Counted from the first letter of the stretch, positions 15,321 through 24,220 are shown. The stretch is 29,742 nucleotides of DNA from Lachnospiraceae bacterium (GCA_003447295.1 DLZQ01000049.1:1-29742); one strand, 5' to 3'. Numbers and translations: made by a program. The notes: generated from the letters alone by a model not told the origin.

Positions 15321-16538
15321 TTACCTCAATTTATTTTTCATCTGCCGGACATCTTCCTCCGTGCAGGGAATCCCGGAATATCTGGCTTTCTCATAGATTT
15401 CCGCCATTCCCGTAATACCGAGAGCTTTTTGCGCATCTCTAGCAGTATAAAATGGGATGCTCATCTTTGCAAGCCCACAAGTGTTTATTTTTTTCTGATA
15501 CATGTGCCGGATCTTCTGCGTAGCGTCCGGGAAAAGAAAAGAGAACCTTTTTTTATCACCGGAAACGGACCTGCCGGATATTCCCTCCAGGCGTTCTCTT
15601 ATGTCACTGTTCTCCGTCATAGCTTCTTTTTCGGATTCCGGCAGAAAATGCATTCTGTCCTGCAAAAATGCGATGAGCTTCCGAATACCGCGGTACAGAA
15701 TATAAACAGTAACGATTAAAAGTGCAATAATGGCAATATATTCCAGGATCACCCACAGAATAAAAGGATCTTCGCTCTCTAAGAGCGGCATTTCGCCGCT
15801 GCCTGCGTTCTGCTCGATGATAACTTCCGGTTCTGTGGTGCCCGCGGGAAGCAGTCTGAACAGGAAACGCAACACCATAAGAAGTCCGCTTCGCAGGACC
15901 TGTAAAAACGGTTTCAGCCAGGCAAACTGCGAAATCAGAAAAAGCACCATTCCGGAAAGCAGCACAAAGGTAGTCGTACTGCGGATTCCCGAACGGAAAA
16001 TCTCTTGAAATGGGATCTTGCCGGTGCTTAAGCGGTTCACGGTAAGAAAATCCTCATAGGATTGCAAAAACAGGATCACGGCATACAGCAAAAAGACCAG
16101 GATCAGGCTCATGCGATAATAGAGATCCCAGGTATCATCCCCTTGATAATGCTGTAAAAACAGGCATAAAAAAGATATACCGAATGCTAACGGCAGGGAA
16201 AGAGGTTCCGACAAGGAATCCTGTGTCCGAAACCGCAGCCACAGAGAATAGATCACAAAGCCGCATCCAACAAGCAGTCTTACGCCTCTGTTCACACCGT
16301 TTGCCGCAGGCAGTATATATAAAAGCCCTACGACAAGACCGTGTAACAAAAGAAGCATCGGTAAATGTTTACTCCGTTTTCTCACATAGTATAGAAAAAA
16401 CAAGGGAAATGCCCCTAACATCCACAAAACCATGGAAGGACGCTTTTGTGGGGATAATGCTGCAAGAAGGCTCGCCGATGCCATAGCAAAGGGATAAAAA
16501 CATAATTGATTGAATAAATTCGTTAATAATTCTTTCAC
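15321..16538 (-). CDS. polytopic membrane protein of the MoxR-DUF58 operon
   Basis: 405 residues from a GTG at 16536-16538, two bases after the DUF58 stop; the open frame reaches 99 bases into the DUF58 gene, which is unlikely to be translated in this frame. There are about seven membrane segments within residues 10-220, a short extracytoplasmic stretch, a last helix near 255-275 and a soluble C-terminal domain with YTARDAQKALGITGMAEIYEKARYSG, which recalls the DUF4129-like cytoplasmic tail found on transglutaminase-type membrane proteins in moxR operons. No transglutaminase Cys-His-Asp set is visible, so this would be the family without its enzymatic domain. Exact role unknown; envelope or surface maturation is a guess from context. 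Confidence 0.8.
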   Translation of the reverse strand: MKELLTNLFNQLCFYPFAMASASLLAALSPQKRPSMVLWMLGAFPLFFLYYVRKRSKHLPMLLLLHGLVVGLLYILPAANGVNRGVRLLVGCGFVIYSLWLRFRTQDSLSEPLSLPLAFGISFLCLFLQHYQGDDTWDLYYRMSLILVFLLYAVILFLQSYEDFLTVNRLSTGKIPFQEIFRSGIRSTTTFVLLSGMVLFLISQFAWLKPFLQVLRSGLLMVLRFLFRLLPAGTTEPEVIIEQNAGSGEMPLLESEDPFILWVILEYIAIIALLIVTVYILYRGIRKLIAFLQDRMHFLPESEKEAMTENSDIRERLEGISGRSVSGDKKRFSFLFPDATQKIRHMYQKKINTCGLAKMSIPFYTARDAQKALGITGMAEIYEKARYSGIPCTEEDVRQMKNKLR

Positions 16539-16540
16539 AT

Positions 16541-17677
16541 TCAGACACTTTCTTCCCGTAGGGAAATAAATGTGATCAATGATCTCAACTCCTCTTCCAT
16601 CTCCGGAGGTACTGTCCCTGAATAAGGAAGGAACCATTTCATATCCGGATGGCGCGTGTGATACTGCAGGATCAATGATGCAAAATCGTCGTACGCGTTG
16701 GGGGATACAATGCAGGTCATGAGCGAACCGGAAGACTCTGATAACCGGGAACTGAACAATTCCGAAAAAGACCGCACGGGCTTAGAAGTATCGATCAGAG
16801 CAAATGACCGCAGTACCGCCTCCCGCTGTCTGATACCGCCACCGGCTTCCAAAATACAGGGTTCGTTATGAAGCACATCCACGCCGTTACAATATACCGC
16901 TACCTGCATCCCCTGTTCTAAAAATAAAAGCAACAGCGCTGTGGCAATCTGTAAGCTTGCCTCCACACAGTCCTCTTTTTTCAGGATTCCGGTATCTTCC
17001 AGATTGATAAAAATACGGACAGATTTCTCCGCGGTGTAATTCTTCTGATTGACCTTGAATTCTCCGGTGCGTGCGGTGGCTTTCCAGTTGATGCTTTTTA
17101 GATCATCCTGGGGCTGATATTCCCGGATGCCCCGGTATTCAAAAGGATCCTCCTGCAGATGTCTCTTCGCCAGGACTTGTCCGCTCAGCTGCTTCAGAGA
17201 CTGTCGAAACGCAGGATGTGAAAAAGGCTTCGGATAGACATAGAGACTACAGTGACCGATATCGGCCGTTGCGGTGTACTGTGCGGTCAGGAACAGATCC
17301 GATGCCACAAGATCCGCTTCTGCGATGGTGTAATAGCCTCGTCTGCCGGCGGTGAAGCGTAACACTCTGGTCACCTTTTCTAAAGCGCCGATCTGAAAAA
17401 TATCATTTCGGTAAAACTTATCTGTGGTGCGGGAACCTTTGGTGTCTGCAAACAACAGATGTCTGTCGGTCTGAAATTTGACTTTCAGCATGGTAAGGGG
17501 AAGCTTTTTCTGATTCTCTAGGATCTCTGACAGGGTACTTTCCTGTCCTTCCCAGATGCCTTCTTCCTGAAAAGACAGGCGAACCCTTAAGTTCTTATGC
17601 CATACTTTCTGATAGATCGTTTTCTGTCCCAGATACAAAAGCAGGGCAACTACAAGAATTCCCAGCAGTTGTATCAT
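16541..17677 (-). CDS. DUF58 domain-containing protein
   Basis: 378 residues. One N-terminal membrane segment (residues 2-16) anchors the protein. A beta-rich region leads to the diagnostic DUF58 block FEYRGIREYQPQDDLKSINWKATART (split here around residues 179-204: D-x-R-x-I followed by S-I-N-W-K-A-T-A-R), then a von Willebrand-like fold (RIFINLED ... VAVYCNG). DUF58 proteins are regular partners of MoxR ATPases and are thought to be chaperone clients or adaptors in envelope processes. Its ATG overlaps the moxR stop as ATGA, giving direct coupling. It is followed by the membrane-protein gene after two bases. Confidence 0.92.
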   Translation of the reverse strand: MIQLLGILVVALLLYLGQKTIYQKVWHKNLRVRLSFQEEGIWEGQESTLSEILENQKKLPLTMLKVKFQTDRHLLFADTKGSRTTDKFYRNDIFQIGALEKVTRVLRFTAGRRGYYTIAEADLVASDLFLTAQYTATADIGHCSLYVYPKPFSHPAFRQSLKQLSGQVLAKRHLQEDPFEYRGIREYQPQDDLKSINWKATARTGEFKVNQKNYTAEKSVRIFINLEDTGILKKEDCVEASLQIATALLLLFLEQGMQVAVYCNGVDVLHNEPCILEAGGGIRQREAVLRSFALIDTSKPVRSFSELFSSRLSESSGSLMTCIVSPNAYDDFASLILQYHTRHPDMKWFLPYSGTVPPEMEEELRSLITFISLREESV

Positions 17678-18624
17678 GGCTCAAACCTTTCTGTGGGCAC
17701 GGGAATGGAGGATAGAATTGCCTCTATCCTTCCGGCGTTCGTGCCGGCAAAAGCCCCCATACCGCATACCAGTCTGTGAGCCAGTACCGGAACCGCAAGA
17801 ATACGGACATCATCCGGCAGACAATACTTCCGTCCCTGTAAGTAAGCATAGGCTTTCACACAGCGTAACAGACCGAGGGTACCTCTGGGGCTGACACCGG
17901 CAAGAATCCCTTCCGCATTTCGTGTGGCTTCCACGATCTGTACCATATATTCCCGGATGCAGGGATGAACAAATACTTTTGCTGCTTCCCTACGGGCTTC
18001 CAACAACTCTTTTGGGCTAACAACAGATACTAAGCTCTGTAAGGGATCTTCTTCCATGTATAATTCCAGAATCCGCAGTTCCTCTTCCTTGTCCGGAAGA
18101 TTCATGGACAGTTTCATAAGAAAACGGTCTAACTGCGCCTCTGGCAAGGGGAATACTCCCGCACTTTCTATGGGGTTCTCTGTGGCAATGACGAAAAACG
18201 GCTCTCCAGGCGTATAGGACACGCCATCGATGGTCACCTGCCGCTCTTCCATGCACTCTAACAGCCCCGCCTGGGTCCTGGGTGTGGCACGATTCAATTC
18301 GTCCGCCAGCAGAATATTGGTAAATACCGGACCTTTTCGCAGGGTGAATTCATTCTTCTGTCGGTCATAGACATTGATGCCCGTGATGTCGCCCGGCAAC
18401 AGATCCGGAGTGAACTGCACCCGGGAGAACTGCACATCCAGAGACTTTGCCAGTGCCTTGGCTAGCTTGGTCTTGCCGGTACCGGGAACATCTTCTAACA
18501 GCACATGCCCGTCGGCGATCAGTGCGGTAAGCAGAAGCTCTGTTACTTTTTCCTTGCCTACCAGCACCTTTTGAATATTCTTTTGTATTTTATCTGCTAA
18601 TTCTTTTCCTGTCTGTTCTGCCAT
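17674..18624 (-). CDS. MoxR family AAA+ ATPase
   Basis: 316 residues, the family length. Walker A is EDVPGTGKTKL (residues 44-54), Walker B ILLADELNRA (104-113), and sensor-like ATENPIESAGVFPLPEAQLDRF (148-168) with the conserved arginine finger region. C-terminal lid includes VSPRGTLGLLRCVKAYAYLQGR. MoxR ATPases are hexameric chaperones that mature metalloenzymes or envelope protein complexes, often via a VWA or DUF58 partner, encoded next in the operon here. Start ATG has GGGAGAG seven bases ahead. It is the first gene of a six-gene operon running to RNase G. Confidence 0.94.
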   Translation of the reverse strand: MAEQTGKELADKIQKNIQKVLVGKEKVTELLLTALIADGHVLLEDVPGTGKTKLAKALAKSLDVQFSRVQFTPDLLPGDITGINVYDRQKNEFTLRKGPVFTNILLADELNRATPRTQAGLLECMEERQVTIDGVSYTPGEPFFVIATENPIESAGVFPLPEAQLDRFLMKLSMNLPDKEEELRILELYMEEDPLQSLVSVVSPKELLEARREAAKVFVHPCIREYMVQIVEATRNAEGILAGVSPRGTLGLLRCVKAYAYLQGRKYCLPDDVRILAVPVLAHRLVCGMGAFAGTNAGRIEAILSSIPVPTERFEP

Positions 18625-18656
18625 GATCTCTCCCGGAATGATTTCATTATTATTTT

Positions 18657-18686
18657 ATTATACCTTATAAAAATAAGTTCTGCCAG
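18657..18686 (-). promoter_or_regulatory. promoter of the moxR operon
   Basis: On the minus strand a perfect TATAAT (18657-18662) is preceded, after 18 bases, by CTGGCA (18681-18686), which matches the -35 consensus at four positions. It lies 32 bases before the moxR ATG, the only plausible promoter in the short divergent gap. Confidence 0.6.
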
Positions 18687-18744
18687 TACCAAAAGACACA
18701 TAAATATGAACTGCAAAGCATGGTCATATAGGGGAGGGACATTT

Positions 18745-19047
18745 TTGGAACCATTGGATGATAAGAATACAGCACAACTTTTGCAGCAGATGCGCAGACA
18801 GACAGAAATAAAGCCGGAGCAGGAGGATCTGTCGGAGACCGCATCGCATGGCGGCGGTACCTTCCGGATTCGTCTTGCTCTGGCCGGAGTATTGTTTCTG
18901 ACGATTCTGTTATTGGATCAAAATAAGAAATGCCTTGCGGGTATCTCCATGGATCAGATCTTTCAGTATGTGACCGGAGTCGATTATGGTGCCGGTCTGA
19001 AGAACTGGGTGGAGACAGTAGCTAACGATTTGCGAGTTCTGTGGTGA
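18745..19047 (+). CDS. small single-pass membrane protein, unknown
   Basis: 100 residues from TTG 18745-18747, chosen for the strong GGGGAGGG seven to eight bases before it; an ATG 13 codons upstream lacks a ribosome site. A charged, Gln- and Glu-rich N-terminal part (about residues 1-37) is followed by one hydrophobic segment ([17 protein letters not shown], about 40-56) and a C-terminal domain of some 44 residues with [18 protein letters not shown]. The predicted topology places the N-terminus in the cytoplasm and the tail outside. No family recognised. It is the only plus-strand gene in 18 kb and is divergent from moxR, converging on the his operon with a 26-base overlap at the 3' ends. 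Confidence 0.72.
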   Translation: MEPLDDKNTAQLLQQMRRQTEIKPEQEDLSETASHGGGTFRIRLALAGVLFLTILLLDQNKKCLAGISMDQIFQYVTGVDYGAGLKNWVETVANDLRVLW

Positions 19048-20308
19048 TCTCTTCCCAGGTGACGTCTTTTTCTGCCATCAGTACCATCATATGATACAGG
19101 AAATCACTGATCTCGTATTTGACTTCATTGGGATTGGGATTTTTAGCGGCAATTACGATCTCTGTCGCCTCTTCACCCAATTTCTTAAGGATCTTATCAA
19201 TGCCCTTGTCAAATAAATAATTGGTATAAGAACCCTCCTTGGGGTGTATCTTACGATCCTTGATCACATCGAAGACTTCCTCGAATACCTGTAAGGGGTT
19301 GTTGCTTTCTTCGTAATCCTTTTTTGTGATCTCATTAAAGAAACAACTCTTGCTGCCGGTATGGCAGGCAGCACCGATCTGGGATACTTTTGCAAGGATC
19401 GTATCCATATCGCAGTCAGCCACCAGTTCCTTCACATACTGGTAATGACCGCTGGTCAGTCCCTTCAGCCACAGTTCCTGTCTGCTTCTGCTGTAGTAAG
19501 TCATCTTGCCCAGCTTCAGTGTCTGCTCGTAAGCTTCCTCATTCATGTAAGCCATCATCAGAACTTCCTGGGTACGGTAATCCTGCACGACAACAGGTAC
19601 CATGCCGTCACTGTTTTTCTTGAAATCTTCCCACTTGTAAGCAGCCTGGAAGGATTCGATGGGAATATCATTTTCCCGGCACAGATCCTTCAAGGCAACG
19701 ATCTCTTTTACATTATCGTTGATGGTATTGCCGGTGATGCCGCATACATTTTCATATGCGAAGATCTCCAACAGCTTGTTCAGTGCTACCTGATTGATCT
19801 GCACAAAAAAAGGAAGGGACAGAATACTCTGCGTCTCCCGGATCTGGTGAGGATTCATCAGGATCATGGCAGAGACATACTTTTCAATTTTCTCTTTATG
19901 TAATTCCAAAACGGCGGGATCATTATAGGAGATCAGTATCTTCTCCTTGCCGAATTTCAGGGAGACTTCCTCCGTGATCTCAATATTACTCTCTTTCTCA
20001 TAGTCGAGAACTGCCTTTTTACATCCGGCATAAAGTAATTTCTTAATGTCCTCCATGCGCTTTACATTACCGGCACCGATGACATCTACTTCTGCTTTGG
20101 CACAGATATCCTTGATGATATCCAGAGCAGCGTCATGCTCAGCATCTTGCTCAGACATATCGAACACGATCAGCTCATCCGCATTGTGCTCACAGTAATA
20201 ATCCGCCAGACGGACAGGATCTGTGTCTACGATGGTAGTATCCGTAAGGTTTCTCACCGCATGCTCATGATATAAATAAATACAGGGAACAAATTTCTTG
20301 ATGATCAT
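19022..20308 (-). CDS. hisIE: HisIE with an extra N-terminal degenerate HisF-like barrel
   Basis: 428 residues, about twice the usual HisIE. Residues 221-330 are phosphoribosyl-AMP cyclohydrolase (HisI): [15 protein letters not shown], the metal-binding DCDMDT near 298-303, and [10 protein letters not shown] (314-323). Residues 339-428 are phosphoribosyl-ATP pyrophosphohydrolase (HisE): [15 protein letters not shown] and the [10 protein letters not shown] helix. These catalyse histidine steps 2 and 3. Residues 1-215 resemble His[13 protein letters not shown] aligns with the I-P-C-L-D-V start, [10 protein letters not shown] with A-D-E-L-V-F-L-D, and [20 protein letters not shown] with the phosphate loop. 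The first catalytic Asp is replaced by Tyr11, so cyclase activity is doubtful. Last gene of the his operon. Confidence 0.93.
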   Translation of the reverse strand: MIIKKFVPCIYLYHEHAVRNLTDTTIVDTDPVRLADYYCEHNADELIVFDMSEQDAEHDAALDIIKDICAKAEVDVIGAGNVKRMEDIKKLLYAGCKKAVLDYEKESNIEITEEVSLKFGKEKILISYNDPAVLELHKEKIEKYVSAMILMNPHQIRETQSILSLPFFVQINQVALNKLLEIFAYENVCGITGNTINDNVKEIVALKDLCRENDIPIESFQAAYKWEDFKKNSDGMVPVVVQDYRTQEVLMMAYMNEEAYEQTLKLGKMTYYSRSRQELWLKGLTSGHYQYVKELVADCDMDTILAKVSQIGAACHTGSKSCFFNEITKKDYEESNNPLQVFEEVFDVIKDRKIHPKEGSYTNYLFDKGIDKILKKLGEEATEIVIAAKNPNPNEVKYEISDFLYHMMVLMAEKDVTWEEITTELANR

Positions 20309-20364
20309 AGTAATCCTCGCGTTTTTCTATGCCTGCAGGGTACGGACCTCAGGCACGTATTTTC

Positions 20365-20952
20365 TTACAGACTTCCTTTGGTACTTAAGATGCCCGTTAC
20401 CTTCGGGTTATAGGAAACAGCCTGATCCAGAGCCTTGGCAAATGCCTTGAACATGGCTTCGATCATATGGTGATTGTTGCCCGCAGACAGCATCTTAATA
20501 TGTAAGTTCATACCGGCGCTGTATGATACGGCATAGAAAAATTCCTTCACCAGCTCAGTATCCAGTTCCCCTACCTTCGGTACGGTGAATTCACATTCAA
20601 AATTAAGATAAGGACGACCGCTTAAGTCAACGGCACATAAAGCAAGCACTTCATCCATAGGCAGGATAAAATAACCGTAACGGTTGATGCCCTTCTTGTC
20701 TCCCACCGCTTTTTTAATGGCCTCGCCTAAGACGATACCGGTGTCCTCCACCGTATGGTGTCCGTCCACCTGTAAGTCTCCCTTTACCTTGCAGTCCAGA
20801 TCAAAAAAGCCGTGTCTGGCAAAGCCGTCCAGCATATGATCAAAAAATCCGATGCCGGTAGACAGATCCGCTTTTCCACTGCCGTCCAGATTCAAGGTGA
20901 TGGCGATATCGGTCTCTTTTGTTGTTCGGGTCACAGATGCTCTTCGTTCCAT
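20365..20952 (-). CDS. hisB: imidazoleglycerol-phosphate dehydratase
   Basis: 195 residues, the length of a monofunctional HisB. It removes water from imidazole glycerol phosphate to give imidazole acetol phosphate, step six of histidine synthesis. The two metal-binding repeats are visible: DGHHTVEDTGIVLGEA near residue 65 and AGNNHHMIEAMFKAFA near 164. The start GFFDHMLDGFARHG is also typical. There is no fused phosphatase domain. It follows hisD by eight bases and precedes hisIE by 56 bases, a gap that holds a weak TGCCTG/CAGGCA inverted repeat (20330-20355). Confidence 0.97.
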   Translation of the reverse strand: MERRASVTRTTKETDIAITLNLDGSGKADLSTGIGFFDHMLDGFARHGFFDLDCKVKGDLQVDGHHTVEDTGIVLGEAIKKAVGDKKGINRYGYFILPMDEVLALCAVDLSGRPYLNFECEFTVPKVGELDTELVKEFFYAVSYSAGMNLHIKMLSAGNNHHMIEAMFKAFAKALDQAVSYNPKVTGILSTKGSL

Positions 20953-20960
20953 AGTGTCTC

Positions 20961-22253
20961 CTAATCTTCAAATCTAACTTTAATACTGTTTGCGTGTGCG
21001 GTCAAGCCTTCGCTCTTCGCAAAAGTCTCGATCTGTGTATGTACCTTTTCCAGTGCCTGTCTGGAATAAGAAATGATACTGGTCTTTTTGATGAAATCAT
21101 CTACATTTACCGGTGAGAAAAATCTTGCGGTGCCGTTGGTAGGCAGAATGTGGTTCGGACCTGCAAAATAATCTCCCAAAGGCTCGGAAGCATACTCTCC
21201 TAAGAAAATCGCACCGGCATTGCGGATACGGGTCATGGTGTCGAACGGATTCTTTGTAATGATCTCAAGGTGCTCAGAGGCAATGGCGTTAGCTGCATCG
21301 ATCGCATCTTCCATATTGTCAGCCAGCAGAATGTAGCCGTAATTGTCCAACGACTTCTGAATAATGGGAGCACGCTCTAAGACTTTGACAAAACCGTCCA
21401 CTTCCTTGGATACCTTCTCGGCAAGCTCCTTGGAAGTCGTGATCAGGATGGCGCTTGCCAGCTCGTCATGCTCTGCCTGGGACAGAAGATCTGCCGCAAC
21501 ATATCTGGGGGTCGCAGTCTCATCCGCCAATACCAGAATCTCGCTGGGACCGGCAATGGAATCAATGCTCACATAGCCATAGACGGCCTTTTTGGCAAGG
21601 GCTACAAAGATGTTGCCGGGGCCGGTGATCTTATCGACCTTAGGGACGGACTCGGTTCCGAATGCCATAGCGGCGATAGCCTGCGCCCCGCCCACTTTAT
21701 AAATGGTGTCTACACCGGCAATATCAGCAGCTACTAAGGTACCGGGATTGACTTTTCCGTCTTTTCCGGGAGGAGTGGTCATAATGATCTCATCTACACC
21801 GGCTACTTTCGCAGGGATTACATTCATCAATACGCTGGAAGGATAAGCTGCCTTTCCACCGGGAACATAGACACCGGCTCTTTCGATAGCCGTGATCTTC
21901 ATGCCTAAGATGGTACCGTCCGGCTTTGCATCGAACCAGCTGTTACGAAGCTGCTTCTGGTGAAAAACACGGATATTTTCCGCAGACTGACGGATCACAT
22001 CAATCAGGTTTTCATCCATCTGCGCATAAGCCTCTGCAATCTCTTCTTTCGTGACACGAATGTTTTCTGCGGTTAATGTAAACTTATCGAACTGCAGGGT
22101 ATAATCGAATAAAGCCTGATCACCCTCGGCACGAACTCTGTCTATGATCTGATTCACGGTGCTTTCGTACTGAGAGTAGTTATTCGGACTTCTCTTTAAG
22201 AGGTCGTTCAAAATACTCTGTTTTGATTCTTTATCCAATGCTACGATTCTCAT
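20961..22253 (-). CDS. hisD: histidinol dehydrogenase
   Basis: 430 residues, full length. It oxidises histidinol to histidine in two NAD+-dependent steps with one zinc. Signature stretches are AGVYVPGGKAAYPSSVLMN, VGGAQAIAAMAFGT, KITGPGNIFVALAKK, IAGPSEILVLADE, DLLSQAEHDELASAILIT (zinc ligands Gln and His), SEHLEI and GPNHILPTNGTARF. AGGAGAG lies before the ATG. It follows hisG after a 60-base gap and is directly followed by hisB. Confidence 0.98.
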   Translation of the reverse strand: MRIVALDKESKQSILNDLLKRSPNNYSQYESTVNQIIDRVRAEGDQALFDYTLQFDKFTLTAENIRVTKEEIAEAYAQMDENLIDVIRQSAENIRVFHQKQLRNSWFDAKPDGTILGMKITAIERAGVYVPGGKAAYPSSVLMNVIPAKVAGVDEIIMTTPPGKDGKVNPGTLVAADIAGVDTIYKVGGAQAIAAMAFGTESVPKVDKITGPGNIFVALAKKAVYGYVSIDSIAGPSEILVLADETATPRYVAADLLSQAEHDELASAILITTSKELAEKVSKEVDGFVKVLERAPIIQKSLDNYGYILLADNMEDAIDAANAIASEHLEIITKNPFDTMTRIRNAGAIFLGEYASEPLGDYFAGPNHILPTNGTARFFSPVNVDDFIKKTSIISYSRQALEKVHTQIETFAKSEGLTAHANSIKVRFED

Positions 22254-22313
22254 AACGGTACTCTCCTAATCAATATGCTGTGATTTATCTGCTCTATTTT
22301 CTGATCTGTCTTG

Positions 22314-22970
22314 TTACGGCTGTGCTTTTAACTGCTCGCGGATGGCACCTACCAGTTTACGGATCCGGTCGGCCTCCATCTGCATGCTCACCGGATTGAC
22401 GATCATACGTGCGGACAGAGGGCACACCTCTTCCAAGACTTCCAGACCGTTTTCTTTTAAGGTGGAACCGGTCTCCACAATATCCACGATGACATCGGAT
22501 AACTCTACCAGAGGACCTAACTCCACAGACCCGTTTAATTTGATGATGTCCACGGTCTGATGCTTTTTATTGTAAAAATATTCTCTGGCAATATTGGGAT
22601 ATTTGCTTGCTACCCGGATACGCTCATGGTGCTTTAACAACTCTCTGGCGGAAGCGGGACCACAGACACACATCCGGCATTTGCCAAATCCGAGATCCAG
22701 TACCTCGTAGACGTTACGGTTCTCTTCTAAGATCGTGTCCTTACCGACCACACCGATATCGGCGGCACCGTATTCCACGTAAGTGGGGACATCGGGACCC
22801 TTTGCCAGGAAAAAGCGAAGCTTATATTCTTCGTTGACGAAGATCAGCTTTCTGGTATCTTTGTCTTTCATCTCTTCACAGGTAATACCGATCTTTTCAA
22901 AAAGTTCCAGCGTTTTCTTCGCAAGTCTGCCCTTGCCAAGGGCAAAGGTAAGATATCTTTCTTCACTCAT
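22314..22970 (-). CDS. hisG: ATP phosphoribosyltransferase, short form
   Basis: 218 residues, the short HisG that lacks the C-terminal regulatory domain and needs HisZ. It joins ATP and PRPP in the first, committed step of histidine synthesis. The N-terminal ALGKGRLAKK, the YGAADIGVVGKDTI element and the PRPP-binding DIVETGSTLKENGL (about 164-177) are conserved. Its ATG overlaps the hisZ stop by one base (TAATG), so the two subunits are translationally coupled, which fits their joint hetero-octamer. Histidine feedback acts through HisZ. Confidence 0.97.
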   Translation of the reverse strand: MSEERYLTFALGKGRLAKKTLELFEKIGITCEEMKDKDTRKLIFVNEEYKLRFFLAKGPDVPTYVEYGAADIGVVGKDTILEENRNVYEVLDLGFGKCRMCVCGPASARELLKHHERIRVASKYPNIAREYFYNKKHQTVDIIKLNGSVELGPLVELSDVIVDIVETGSTLKENGLEVLEEVCPLSARMIVNPVSMQMEADRIRKLVGAIREQLKAQP

Positions 22971-24115
22971 TACTGCCTTACCTCCTCAGCTTTTTTATTT
23001 TCCGGAGAAAGCACGGTGGGAATTCCTTCTTTTCTTAACTTCATGGCTTCAGCAAGCTTTGCCCGATAGTCTGCTTCATCTTCCACATTGTAATACAATA
23101 CCTTGCCGGAAGCGGGAATCGCAATATCGACTTTCTGACGGGACAGTGCCTCCAACAGATCATCAATGACGATGACGAAGCCGATTGCTGCGGCATCTTT
23201 GCCGAATTTACGAAGGAGATTGTCGTAACGACCGCCCTTTACTACTGCATCACCGATGCCGTAAGTATATGCCTTGAAGACCACGCCGGTATAATACTGG
23301 TATTTGCTGAGCATTCCGAGATCAAAGGAAATATATTCCGCCACATTGTACTGCTCTAAACGCTCCATTAATTTTTCCAGTCGGGCAATCGCCTGTAAGG
23401 AACGCTCATTTTTCGCTAACGCCTTGGCAGCCTCTAAGGATTCCATATCCTCGAACATATCGGCAAGCTTTAATAAAATACTGTGATAGGGCTCCGGGAT
23501 CTGTTTCTGCTCTAACAGTTCCTGGGCAGCGAAAAAGTTCTTGCCTGAGATGCAGGAACGGAGTTCTCTCTCGGTATCCTCATCAAGACCGGCTTCCTCA
23601 CAGAGTCCGCGAAAATAGTCTACCTCACCGATGGTTACCTGGAATCTGGTAAGTCCCGCACTCTTCAGTGCCTCGATGACCATACTGATGACTTCCGCAT
23701 CTGCTTCTACGGAAGGATCGCCAATGAGTTCCGCACCCATCTGTGTCACTTCTTTTAATTTACCCTGCAGATTGGAGGTGTTGGTGAAAGTATTGCCGTT
23801 ATAACTGAAGCGAAGAGGAACCTTCTCTTCCATGAAATATTTGGCTGCACAACGGGCAATGGAAGGGGTAAAGTCCGGTCTCAGCACCAATGTATTTCCT
23901 TCCTTGTCAAAAAACTTATAAAGCTCCTTGCTGGGTGTGGTTCCGATCTCCTTGGAAAATACATCGAAAAATTCAATGGAGGGTGTCTGAATATCCTCAT
24001 ATCCGAAGCAATGGATCGCCTTCTGCAGCTTCTGTTCCACTGCCAGTTTCCTGGCATATTCTTTGCCGTAAATATCCCGGACACCTTCCGGCGTATGTAA
24101 TAATCTGTTATTCAT
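22970..24115 (-). CDS. hisZ: ATP phosphoribosyltransferase regulatory subunit
   Basis: 381 residues. HisZ is a histidyl-tRNA synthetase paralogue without the anticodon-binding domain; it pairs with short HisG, restores its activity and mediates feedback by histidine. TPEGVRDIYGKE at the start, EFFDVFSKE, LVLRPDFTPSIARCAAKYF and LGMLSKYQYYTGVVFKAYT follow the class II synthetase core. Motif 2 is altered (RFSYNGNTFTNTS with no F-R-E), as expected for a non-tRNA-charging protein. First gene of the his operon. GAGG before the ATG, with a TTGACA/TATACT promoter 77-105 bases upstream. Confidence 0.96.
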   Translation of the reverse strand: MNNRLLHTPEGVRDIYGKEYARKLAVEQKLQKAIHCFGYEDIQTPSIEFFDVFSKEIGTTPSKELYKFFDKEGNTLVLRPDFTPSIARCAAKYFMEEKVPLRFSYNGNTFTNTSNLQGKLKEVTQMGAELIGDPSVEADAEVISMVIEALKSAGLTRFQVTIGEVDYFRGLCEEAGLDEDTERELRSCISGKNFFAAQELLEQKQIPEPYHSILLKLADMFEDMESLEAAKALAKNERSLQAIARLEKLMERLEQYNVAEYISFDLGMLSKYQYYTGVVFKAYTYGIGDAVVKGGRYDNLLRKFGKDAAAIGFVIVIDDLLEALSRQKVDIAIPASGKVLYYNVEDEADYRAKLAEAMKLRKEGIPTVLSPENKKAEEVRQ

Positions 24116-24128
24116 AATGCATCCTCAA

Positions 24129-24182
24129 TTCATATACTTTACTATATTAACGTGCTACCTCATTATCATGATAGCATATGAA
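24129..24182 (-). promoter_or_regulatory. foldable leader of the his operon
   Basis: Minus-strand TTCATAT (24176-24182) can pair with ATATGAA (24129-24135), closing almost the whole 5' leader. Inside it GCTATC pairs with GGTAGC (one G-U) around a ten-base loop. The outer arm lies next to the GAGG ribosome site of hisZ. There is no T-box sequence, specifier loop or His-rich leader peptide, and no terminator. A regulatory role is only a possibility. Confidence 0.35.
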
Positions 24183-24191
24183 ACTATTTGT

Positions 24192-24220
24192 AGTATAAGC
24201 GGAGACTTTCGCTGTGTCAA
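24192..24220 (-). promoter_or_regulatory. sigma-A type promoter of the his operon
   Basis: Minus-strand TTGACA (24215-24220) and TATACT (24192-24197) are separated by exactly 17 bases. The -35 box is perfect and the -10 box matches five of six. It lies just after the recU stop, so the his operon has its own start of transcription. Confidence 0.88.

Noticed and set aside
16539..16637. Membrane protein start inside the DUF58 gene
   Set aside because: The first 33 codons overlap DUF58 in another frame without a ribosome site and give no conserved sequence; a GTG two bases after the DUF58 stop fits better.
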